A stretch of 14,613 nucleotides of DNA from UBA4582 sp964228885 (GTDB lineage: Bacteria; Pseudomonadota; Gammaproteobacteria; Pseudomonadales; Azotimanducaceae). The position numbers and the translations under genes were made by a program. The DNA is taken from the NCBI GenBank assembly GCA_964228885.1, contig CAXRCG010000034.1, positions 1 through 14,613 of the forward strand, given 5' to 3'. The notes below the pieces were generated by a model that saw only the letters and a program-made list of their open reading frames with translations, ran no database searches and had not been told where the DNA came from. How positions within the stretch are numbered: the stretch's first letter is position 1; each line of letters opens with the position of its first letter. Shown here one piece after another: positions 7,521 to 14,605 of this stretch.

Positions 7521-7577
7521 TGGTATTAGCCATACCACCTATCGCACAATATGGTGTTATGGCAGTGACCATATAAT
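7521..7577. promoter_or_regulatory. Divergent control region with nested operator-like dyads and a -10 box
   Basis: Several inverted repeats are packed between the SDR and esterase starts: TGGTAT/ATACCA (7521-7526, 7532-7537); GCCATACCACC/GGTGTTATGGC (7529-7539, 7553-7563; one mismatch); and a perfect ATATGGT/ACCATAT (7549-7555, 7568-7574). A consensus TATAAT (7572-7577) for the esterase overlaps the last arm, with no good -35 at normal spacing. A factor bound there would sit on the promoter. No regulator gene is present in the window. Confidence 0.55.
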
Positions 7578-7604
7578 TAATAAAAGCAAGAGGGAATTAG
7601 CACC

Positions 7605-8528
7605 GTGTTACTTGATTACAAAAGAATTGATCATGAACTACTAGCCGCGCTGGAAGAATTTCCGGCGCTTGACCTCAATAGAGATAATATTGTCAAAATG
7701 AGAGCGCTGCTTGCGAAAAGGCCCGCTGTCCCTTCGGCCGTTACGGTAATTGAGGAAGAGCAGGTCATTGCTACGGTGGAAGGTGACCTCAAAGTTTTTA
7801 TCTATCGCAAGACCGATGCTATGAATCAGCCTGCGTTGCTCTGGGTACATGGCGGTGGATATATTCTCGGAAAGGCTGAGGACGAGCGCGCACGGGTAAT
7901 TGCGGATGCCTTTGATTGCACCGTTGTTTCAGTTGATTACCGGCTGGCTCCGGAAGCGCCATTCCCTGCTGGCCCGAATGATTGCTACGCTGCACTGGAG
8001 TGGATGAATGATCAAGCTGTGAAGCTTGGTATTGATCCTGAACGTATCGTCATCGGTGGCGCCAGCGCAGGTGCTGGTATGGCGGCCGGGGTTGTACTGA
8101 TGAATCGTGACAAGGCGAATTATCCACTGAAATTACAGCTACTGCTTTATCCTATGCTTGATAATCTGCATCGCACGCCGACAGGACAGTTCGAAAATCA
8201 TCCTGTATGGAAGCAACAGACTTCGCTTAATGCCTGGGAGATGTATCTGAATGGTACGCCTGGCATAGAGGCGAGTCCTTACGCCGCCGCCGCACGAGCT
8301 ACCGATTTGTCAGGGTTACCGCCTGCGTATATTTGTGTAGGCGCTGCAGATTTATTCTGTGACGAAGACATTGAGTATGCTAGACGTCTTGACGCTGCTG
8401 GGGTTAATGTTGAGTTGGCTGTCTTCCCCGGTGTGTATCATGCTGCTGAATCGTTTGCGCCAGCAGCAAAGGTTAGTAAAAGGTTGAAAGCCAGCTTTAT
8501 GGCAGCTCTTGGTGATGCGTTCCGCTAA
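7605..8528 (+). CDS. Alpha/beta hydrolase, hormone-sensitive-lipase (HSL) type esterase
   Basis: A 307-residue carboxylesterase of the HSL (bacterial family IV, Abhydrolase_3) group, which hydrolyses short to medium acyl esters. The oxyanion-hole motif HGGGY is at 82-86, DYRLAPE at 111-117, and the nucleophile elbow GGASAG has S154. The catalytic acid is probably D249 (GAADLFCDE) and the catalytic histidine H279 (GVYHA). There is no signal peptide, so it acts in the cytoplasm. The length is normal for the family. The start is GTG at 7605 with AGGGA 9 nt upstream. It is divergent from the SDR gene and followed after 100 bp by an MFS permease on the same strand, suggesting that the permease imports an ester or exports a product. 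The ester substrate is not evident. Confidence 0.93.
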   Translation: MLLDYKRIDHELLAALEEFPALDLNRDNIVKMRALLAKRPAVPSAVTVIEEEQVIATVEGDLKVFIYRKTDAMNQPALLWVHGGGYILGKAEDERARVIADAFDCTVVSVDYRLAPEAPFPAGPNDCYAALEWMNDQAVKLGIDPERIVIGGASAGAGMAAGVVLMNRDKANYPLKLQLLLYPMLDNLHRTPTGQFENHPVWKQQTSLNAWEMYLNGTPGIEASPYAAAARATDLSGLPPAYICVGAADLFCDEDIEYARRLDAAGVNVELAVFPGVYHAAESFAPAAKVSKRLKASFMAALGDAFR

Positions 8529-8529
8529 C

Positions 8530-8569
8530 GAGAGAGATAAACACAGGTTGTGTACGTGACGCTTCTCTC
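8530..8569 (+). repeat. Intercistronic nested inverted repeats between esterase and permease
   Basis: GAGAGA (8530-8535) pairs with TCTCTC (8564-8569), enclosing a small ACACA-GGT-TGTGT hairpin (8541-8553). No T-run follows, so it is not a standard terminator. It could form an mRNA structure between the two coding regions, or be chance. Confidence 0.3.
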
Positions 8570-8628
8570 CGGTAGGATTCCACGATTATGTTATCCTCAT
8601 TCAAAGCTGACGGATCACCTTTTAATCT

Positions 8629-9879
8629 ATGTCTGAATTTATCGACGCGCACAAACCACAGCCGATTTTTTATGGCTACATTCTAATCGGCTATTCATTT
8701 CTGATTGGATTTTTGGCTTCAAGTTTTTTCCTGCACTCAAGGGGCATTTTCTTTCCAATGTGGATGGAAGAGTTTAGTGTAGGAAGAACCGAGATTTCAT
8801 TGGTGATCACGCTCACCCTGTTTACCGGCAGCTGTCTGGCGCCTGTCATTGGTTTTCTCATAGACCGCTATCCCATTAAACTTGTTTCCTTCGTTGGCGC
8901 CTGCTGGATGGCGACCGGGTATTTACTGCTTCAGTGGGTTGATAGTTACTTCGCTTTTGCACTGGTACTGATCTGTTTTCAAGGCGTCGCCTGGGGCACC
9001 CTTGGCCCGTTGGTGCAAACGAAACTCATGGTGAACTGGTTCAATAGAAACCGAGGCGTAGCGCTTGGCTTTGCAATAATGGGTATTTCTGTCGCTGGGA
9101 TTATGATGCCAACGGTAGCGACATTTATGGCTGAAAGTTTTGGCTGGAGAAACACATATATTTTTTATGCGTTGACAATATTTCTGATCATAGTCCCGGC
9201 GACAATCATTCTGGTAAAGCAGGACCCAGCGGCCATAGGAGTTCATCCTGACGGTGACAAGTCGGCGCCAGAAGTAGTTGAAATACAGAAATCCGAAACC
9301 AACCTTCAGGTTTACAAGGAGTTTCTAACCTCGAATGCGTTTTGGAGTGTAGTGTTGACGTTTGGCATGATGAACGGCGTTTATAGCGCGATGATTACGC
9401 ACTTACCGAGTTATCTGACGATAGATTTGGGGTTCAGTTTGTATGATGCGTCATACGCTCTCGGAGTTGCAGGTGGGTTTGCTATTTTGGGAAAAATTGT
9501 TTTTGGTTGGTTAATGGATCATTTTGATGCGAAGGTCACCGTGATGTTGGCCGTAATTTCGTATTTATTCTCCCAGCTGATTCTGATCATCGCTGTTAGT
9601 TATCCTCCCTTGTTGTTAGCGTCTGGGCTTTTTGGGATGGCTTTCGGAGCGATGATCCCTGTTCGCTCCGTTGTATTGTCTCGATTGTTCGGCGTAGAGA
9701 AGTTCTCTAGGGTCAACGGGTTACTTACTTTCTTTCTTGCCCCCGCAACGTTTTGGACGGTGTTTGCGGGCTACATTGCAGATCATCATGGTTACCAGAC
9801 AATTTTTCAAATTTGGGCGGTGGCTTTTCTGCTTGCAGGATTAGTCACGATGGTCATTAAATTGCCTAATCGAGCATAG
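8629..9879 (+). CDS. MFS transporter, monocarboxylate-transporter (MCT)-like
   Basis: A 416-residue integral membrane protein with about 12 hydrophobic segments in two six-helix halves, joined by a hydrophilic loop near 200-230. The MFS motif GFLIDRYPIK after helix 2 (about 74-83) fits the superfamily. NWFNRNRGVALGFAIMG and the following SFGWRNTYIFY are typical of the monocarboxylate/oxalate-formate branch, whose members move organic acids with protons or in exchange. The N-terminal tail is short and cytoplasmic. The start ATG has no clear ribosome-binding site. It follows the esterase by 100 bp on the same strand, so it probably handles a carboxylic acid linked to the ester hydrolysed there, but direction and substrate are inference. 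It converges with the LLM gene, 18 bp apart. Confidence 0.9.
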   Translation: MSEFIDAHKPQPIFYGYILIGYSFLIGFLASSFFLHSRGIFFPMWMEEFSVGRTEISLVITLTLFTGSCLAPVIGFLIDRYPIKLVSFVGACWMATGYLLLQWVDSYFAFALVLICFQGVAWGTLGPLVQTKLMVNWFNRNRGVALGFAIMGISVAGIMMPTVATFMAESFGWRNTYIFYALTIFLIIVPATIILVKQDPAAIGVHPDGDKSAPEVVEIQKSETNLQVYKEFLTSNAFWSVVLTFGMMNGVYSAMITHLPSYLTIDLGFSLYDASYALGVAGGFAILGKIVFGWLMDHFDAKVTVMLAVISYLFSQLILIIAVSYPPLLLASGLFGMAFGAMIPVRSVVLSRLFGVEKFSRVNGLLTFFLAPATFWTVFAGYIADHHGYQTIFQIWAVAFLLAGLVTMVIKLPNRA

Positions 9880-9897
9880 GAAGTTATTTGCGCCATG

Positions 9898-10770
9898 CTA
9901 GGTGCTCGTGGCCTGTTCGAGGAATAGTGCGGCTTCTCCCAGCCGTTTTTTGACGCGTTCGGGTTTCTGGTTGCCGAGATGCAATACTAGCCTGTCTACG
10001 CCTAGTGCCGAGTATTCTTGAACAGTTGAAGGTAACGCGTTTGGTAACGGTGTGATCACAATTTCGAAATCTTCCCGTGACTTGTTTTGTTTATGCAGTT
10101 CAACGTCAAGTTTCTGTAGCATAGTCGCGGTTGCAGAGGGTGATAGATTAAACCCGTACCAGCCATTTCCGAACTTGGCTGCTCTTCTTAGTCCTGGCAA
10201 GCTGTGGCCCCCAATGAGCATTGGAATATGAGGGTTCTGAACGGGCTTTGGATCTAGTCGACAGGGCGGCAACGAGATATGCTCGCCCTCATAGGAGGCT
10301 ATTTCCTGTGTCCAGAGTTTCTTTATGACGTCAAGGTATTCATCGCAACGTGAGCCACGGTCTTCCCAGCTATATCCGCACGCAATGACTTCTTCCTTGC
10401 ACCAACCGACACCGACACCAAAATCAACCCTACCATTTGTTAACCAATCGAGGGTTGAAAACTCTTTTGCTGTATAGATAGGGTTCCGTTGGGGTACAAG
10501 TGTTATTCCAGTACCAAACCTTAACGTGTCTGTCTGGCTCGCCATGTAGCCGATACTGGCTACAGTATCAAGCATGCCTCCTCCTGCAGGCACGGGTATC
10601 TTGCCGTCTTTGCTGCCAGGGTAAGGAAATTCCATTTCATCAAACAACACGACATGCTCCCCTAACCAGAGTGATTCGATGCCGATTGACTCAGCATCTC
10701 TAGCAAAACTGGCAATCATTTGAGGTGTTGCGACTGGAGACATGAATGTAGCAAATAGTCCAATTTTCAT
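9898..10770 (-). CDS. LLM-class flavin/F420-dependent oxidoreductase
   Basis: A 290-residue luciferase-like monooxygenase-fold (TIM barrel) enzyme. MKIGLFATF forms the first strand; ESLWLGEHVV (32-41) is the typical second-strand block; LRFGTGITLVPQRNPIYTAKEFSTLD and GRVDFGVGVGWCKEE are signatures of the actinobacterial Rv2161c-like, probable F420-dependent subgroup (from memory, TIGR03619). IPMLIGGHSLPGLRRAAKFGNGWYG is the usual flavin-binding region. The cofactor may be F420 or FMN; sequence alone does not decide. The start has a good ribosome-binding site, AGGA with about 6 nt spacing. It is divergent from the CoA-transferase, whose coding region begins 91-136 bp away. It could oxidise or reduce an intermediate in the same pathway; the reaction is unknown. 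Confidence 0.9.
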   Translation of the reverse strand: MKIGLFATFMSPVATPQMIASFARDAESIGIESLWLGEHVVLFDEMEFPYPGSKDGKIPVPAGGGMLDTVASIGYMASQTDTLRFGTGITLVPQRNPIYTAKEFSTLDWLTNGRVDFGVGVGWCKEEVIACGYSWEDRGSRCDEYLDVIKKLWTQEIASYEGEHISLPPCRLDPKPVQNPHIPMLIGGHSLPGLRRAAKFGNGWYGFNLSPSATATMLQKLDVELHKQNKSREDFEIVITPLPNALPSTVQEYSALGVDRLVLHLGNQKPERVKKRLGEAALFLEQATST

Positions 10771-10906
10771 TGCGTTTCCTGTGTTTGATCAACAATAACG
10801 ACAAGGTAATTGATCTTTTTGTTCAAGGTCAAGTGAAACCATTTTTGACTGACAGGGCCGGATGCGTGTAGTTTGCAATGGGTGGAGGTTTTTTCGGGAT
10901 AATGAA

Positions 10907-12295
10907 ATGGCAGCATTCGAAGAACTCATGGGAATCAGAAACTTGGTCGCGCCCCCAGAGTCGATTACGTTGACTGGCACAGATCCTGTTTTGTCGAGTA
11001 GAGTCAGCTTAGGCAATACTGCGGCGGATATTCAACTTGCCATTGGCGTTGCTGTAAATGATCTGTGGGAAATAAGTGCAGGAAGAAGACAAAATCTCAG
11101 CACTAAGACTGAGTACGCGGCCGCCGCACTGAAGAGTTATCAATATCTCTCAGTCTCTTTTCAGCAGGCTAATCGAGCTTTCGCGATCCAGAAAAGTCGT
11201 CAGGCTATCTCGACACCTCATTTGACGAAAGACGGGCGGTATTTTTTACCGCATATGGGTCTACCCCATCTAGCGGAGCGAGTTCTCAAAATACTTGAAT
11301 GTGACTATGAGTTGAACTCCGTTATCGAAGCTGTGAGCAGGTGGGACGCAAGAGCTCTGGAAGATGCTATTGCTCAAGCTGAGGGCTGTGGTGCGATGGT
11401 TAGAACCGAATCAGAGTGGTTAGCACACCCACAGGGAGAGCGCTTACAACTGAAGCCTGTTATTGAAATTGAAAAAATCGCAGATAGTGATCCTGAGCCT
11501 CCAATCAAAGGCGTCAAGCCTGCGCCGCTGGCATCGGTCAGAGTTCTCGATCTGACCCGAATACTCGCGGGCCCAACCTGTGCCAGAACGTTAGCTGAAC
11601 ATGGTGCTGACGTACTTATGGTGACGTCAAAGGATCTTCCGCAGACAGAGTATTTTGTGATGGACACCAGTCATGGCAAACGGACGACCTATCTTGATTT
11701 GAATATTCCTGAGCAAAGATCAAAACTGCTTGAATTGGTTCAAGATGCGGATGTTTTTTCTCAGGGATATCGTCCCGGTGTTATGGCAAGGTTAGGATTG
11801 ACACCTGAGGCGCTAGCTGAGTTGCGCCCAGGGTTGATTTATACCTCTATGAACTGTTACGGGTTTAGTGGACCATGGGCTGATCGTGCTGGTTGGGAAC
11901 AACTGGCCCAAACGGTCACGGGCATTGCTGCAGAGCAAGGTGACGACAGACCGCAGTTACTGCCCGCAGCAGTATGCGATTACACCACCGGTTATCTTGC
12001 GGCTTACGGTACCCTGTTAGCGATGGGAATGCGCGCACGGGAAGGTGGCTCGTACCATGTGAAAGCGTCCTTGTGCCAATCTGCTATGTTTGTGCAGCGG
12101 CAACGCCGGGTAGATTACCTGGAAGATGGGATGGATATAAGTCCGGATTTGATTGCTGATATCACTCTGACAACAGATACACCCTATGGTGTAATGAAAC
12201 CTCTTGGGCCAATCTTGGCGATGTCGGAGACTCCGCCTTGCTGGAAGCTGCCGTCTTCTCCGCTCGGCACTCACAAAGCTGAATGGTTGGCATAA
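10907..12295 (+). CDS. Class III (CaiB/BaiF) CoA-transferase with permuted halves
   Basis: Family III CoA-transferases move CoA between carboxylic acids through an aspartyl-CoA intermediate. Residues are numbered from an upstream in-frame ATG at 10862; the likelier start is the ATG at 10907 (residue 16, GGGA 7 nt upstream), because the family-like sequence begins there. The canonical CaiB N-terminus (VRVLDLTRILAGPTCARTLAEHGADV) is not at the protein start but at 226-251, and the probable catalytic aspartate is D373 (AAVCDYTTGYL). The protein ends about 100 residues later, lacking the usual C-terminal half. Instead, residues 16-215 look like that half (KDGRYFLP, SEWLAHPQGERL). GRRQNLST (74-81) mirrors GGSYHVKA (395-402), and N52 falls where D373 would align. 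The gene is followed by a GPH permease 25 bp on, probably one operon. The substrate is unknown. Confidence 0.88.
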   Translation: MAAFEELMGIRNLVAPPESITLTGTDPVLSSRVSLGNTAADIQLAIGVAVNDLWEISAGRRQNLSTKTEYAAAALKSYQYLSVSFQQANRAFAIQKSRQAISTPHLTKDGRYFLPHMGLPHLAERVLKILECDYELNSVIEAVSRWDARALEDAIAQAEGCGAMVRTESEWLAHPQGERLQLKPVIEIEKIADSDPEPPIKGVKPAPLASVRVLDLTRILAGPTCARTLAEHGADVLMVTSKDLPQTEYFVMDTSHGKRTTYLDLNIPEQRSKLLELVQDADVFSQGYRPGVMARLGLTPEALAELRPGLIYTSMNCYGFSGPWADRAGWEQLAQTVTGIAAEQGDDRPQLLPAAVCDYTTGYLAAYGTLLAMGMRAREGGSYHVKASLCQSAMFVQRQRRVDYLEDGMDISPDLIADITLTTDTPYGVMKPLGPILAMSETPPCWKLPSSPLGTHKAEWLA

Positions 12296-12320
12296 TGGCT
12301 TCAGGGAATGGTGTTGATAT

Positions 12321-13796
12321 ATGAGTGGGTCGATAACAAGCGAAGTTCAGCCGTTAAGTAGAACCGCTATCTATGCTCATGGCAGTATTGGCATTCCTCT
12401 CGCGGTGATTGGTTATCCCTTGGCCATCTGGATTCCAGCACATTATTCGGGTGGTTTGGGCATCAGTCTTGCAACAGTCGGCACAATATTGATGCTAGCA
12501 AGGTTCACAGACGTGCTGACTGATCCGCTGATGGGGGAGATTTCGGATCGTTGGCGAACGAAGTTTGGACGGCGCAAGCCATGGTTGCTGATTGGCATGC
12601 CGGTCATGATGTATGGCGTTTATCGTTTGTTTATCCCTCCCGAAGATGTAGGGATATGGTACTTTCTCGTTCATCTTACGTTGTTTTTTCTGGGCAGTAC
12701 GATTATTGCGTTACCCCACCGAGCTTGGGGTGCTGAGCTTTCTACTGACTACCACCAGCGGAGTCGGGTAACTGCCTCAAGAGAGTTTTTTGTGCTCTCT
12801 GGGTTAATGCTCGCAGCGCTTGTTCCCATGTTAGTGGAGGTAACGGCTGATGGCAGTGGTTCTGTTGCGCAGGTTTTTAGTATCATCTGGCAGGATGCTG
12901 TTGGCGCTTTTACCGGTGAGTTGTCAACCAAGGTTGTCGTCAATCGATCAACGCTGACCGGTCCCGTATTAGCAGGTTTGGCTTGGACGATCATTTTGGT
13001 TTTGCCAATCTGCATTTTTGTTGTGCTGACGTTTGTTAAGGAGCCACCACCTACGGCGAAAGACACAGTGCCATTGAAGGAAGGTATGCGTTATCTTTGG
13101 AAAAATGGCCCGATGCGCAGGGTGTTGATCATTGCGTTACTGGTGATTTTTGGCGAAGCATTTAGAAATGCAGTCTCGCTGTTTTTTATTCGAGACATTA
13201 TTGGTATTCCTACCATTGGCGCAGCCTATTTCTTCTATTTTATTGCTGGACTAGCTGCAATACCTTTTTGGCTTTGGCTTGGTAGAAGAATCGGCAAGCA
13301 CCGAGCGTTTATGGGGACGTTGCTGATAATTTCGAGTGTCAGCTTTGCCAACCTGTTTCTATCTTATGGGGATTTTTTATCCTTCTTCATCTTGTTCATC
13401 GTGAAGGGATTCTGTTTCGGTGGTTTACAATTTTTGCCCGTCGCAATGCTCGCCGATGTTGTCGATGTTGACACGGCTAGAAGCGGCGGAAGGCGTGCCG
13501 GAACGTACTTTGCTATTCTCGGATTAACTGAAAAATTGGCTGTTGCTCTCGGCACGGGGATATCCCTGAATGTCGTTGGATTGCTCGGTTTTGACCCTGC
13601 TGGAGGTGTTGCAGCAAGTACAGAGTTAGGCGTATTGAGTTTGCGGTTGGTTTATTGTTGTGGCCCTATATTCTTTTTCGGTCTTGCGATGATCTTCATT
13701 TGGTCTTATCCGCTAACCCCAAAGAGACACGCGAGACTCCGTTTGAGGATAGAGAAGAAAACTGCTCGAGTAGCGGCTCGAAAATTGCAACGCTGA
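12321..13796 (+). CDS. MFS_2 / GPH-family (MelB-like) cation symporter
   Basis: A 491-residue membrane protein of the glycoside-pentoside-hexuronide:cation symporter family, with about 12 transmembrane helices. The diagnostic segment ARFTDVLTDPLMGEISDR (60-77) carries D64 and D68, which correspond by pattern to the Na+/H+-binding aspartates of MelB, followed by the KFGRRKPW loop (81-88). A long polar segment between helices (about 175-205) and a basic C-terminal tail rich in R and K are visible. The ATG at 12321 has only a distant AGGGA (13 nt). It lies 25 bp behind the CoA-transferase and is probably translated from the same mRNA. GPH members outside sugar operons often accompany CoA-dependent catabolic genes, so the substrate need not be a sugar; this is inference. 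It converges with the hot-dog gene, 5 bp apart. Confidence 0.92.
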   Translation: MSGSITSEVQPLSRTAIYAHGSIGIPLAVIGYPLAIWIPAHYSGGLGISLATVGTILMLARFTDVLTDPLMGEISDRWRTKFGRRKPWLLIGMPVMMYGVYRLFIPPEDVGIWYFLVHLTLFFLGSTIIALPHRAWGAELSTDYHQRSRVTASREFFVLSGLMLAALVPMLVEVTADGSGSVAQVFSIIWQDAVGAFTGELSTKVVVNRSTLTGPVLAGLAWTIILVLPICIFVVLTFVKEPPPTAKDTVPLKEGMRYLWKNGPMRRVLIIALLVIFGEAFRNAVSLFFIRDIIGIPTIGAAYFFYFIAGLAAIPFWLWLGRRIGKHRAFMGTLLIISSVSFANLFLSYGDFLSFFILFIVKGFCFGGLQFLPVAMLADVVDVDTARSGGRRAGTYFAILGLTEKLAVALGTGISLNVVGLLGFDPAGGVAASTELGVLSLRLVYCCGPIFFFGLAMIFIWSYPLTPKRHARLRLRIEKKTARVAARKLQR

Positions 13797-13801
13797 TCTT
13801 T

Positions 13802-14536
13802 CTATTTGTTTTGACGACCGATCCAGATGGTCTTTGCCTTGCAGTAAAGCTTACCTGACCGATCTAAAATGGCGGACCCGGCGAAGTGCTTTTTGCCTTC
13901 AACGACGATTGTCCATGCGCTAACCAGTAGTGTCTCTCCGGCCCTTGGGCGCTCGATCACAGATGCTGTTATTCTTCCTAGCATACCTGTGCGAATACCT
14001 TGTTCCATGTAGGCAAATTGGCCGGGGCAATCCATGGCTGTCCAAAGGAACTCAGTAGGCAGTAACCCATCACTTAACCCCCAGCTTTCTTTCGTTTCCC
14101 AGATCGCTGCAACCTGATTGCCAACGGGAGCAACACCGACTTGCATTCCGCTATGATGTTCAATGCCGCAGCAAAAACATATTGGATGGAAACCCGTTTG
14201 GCCGGGTAAAAGATCATTGATGTTTGACTTGAAGGCAAGCGATTTTGGCGCCGCAGCTTTAACCTCTCCCCATTCAGGTGGTGCTGGTACTTCCATTTCC
14301 CATTGGACCTGTTTCACCTGAGCAATTAAGGTTTCTCCATCCATGATAGTTGCGGTGCCATCGTCTAGGCGATTTACCTGCATGGGTTTATCAAGCGGAA
14401 TAGGAGAGCGTAGTGTCACCTCTACATTTCCCTGGCCGGAGGGATCAATAGTTTTTGAAAACAAGCCTCCGACATAACCACCATTACCCGATTGAGGTGG
14501 GCCTCTGAATCTAGCCTCTACAACGACTTCTCCCAT
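13802..14536 (-). CDS. Double hot-dog thioesterase-like protein
   Basis: A 244-residue soluble protein resembling acyl-CoA thioesterase/dehydratase-fold proteins built from two hot-dog domains. The N-terminal FRGPPQSGNGGYVGGLF (10-26) is the substrate-binding helix region of the first domain. The second begins around FHPICFCCGIEHHSGMQV (116-133), a Cys-rich linker motif seen in related proteins, then WTAMDCPGQFAY (165-176) and a closing strand set (ILGR-like LGRITASV, FAGSAILD). It probably hydrolyses or binds CoA thioesters made by the adjacent CoA-transferase, which is inference. The ATG at 14536 is the only reasonable start; AAAGGA lies 14 nt upstream, further than usual. The gene converges on the GPH permease and is divergent from an apparent gene beyond the right edge. 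Confidence 0.72.
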   Translation of the reverse strand: MGEVVVEARFRGPPQSGNGGYVGGLFSKTIDPSGQGNVEVTLRSPIPLDKPMQVNRLDDGTATIMDGETLIAQVKQVQWEMEVPAPPEWGEVKAAAPKSLAFKSNINDLLPGQTGFHPICFCCGIEHHSGMQVGVAPVGNQVAAIWETKESWGLSDGLLPTEFLWTAMDCPGQFAYMEQGIRTGMLGRITASVIERPRAGETLLVSAWTIVVEGKKHFAGSAILDRSGKLYCKAKTIWIGRQNK

Positions 14537-14571
14537 GTGCGATCTTATATTCCTTTAATAAATGATGTCGA

Positions 14572-14588
14572 AGTCTAGCATGCAGACT
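14572..14588. promoter_or_regulatory. Near-perfect palindrome in the divergent region at the right edge
   Basis: AGTCT-A-GCATGC-AGACT is a palindrome apart from one extra A. It lies 35 bp upstream of the hot-dog start, between that gene and a probable rightward gene beyond the window. It is a good candidate for a dimeric repressor site, unproven. Confidence 0.35.
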
Positions 14589-14605
14589 CAAGCCGACCGG
14601 CGACA

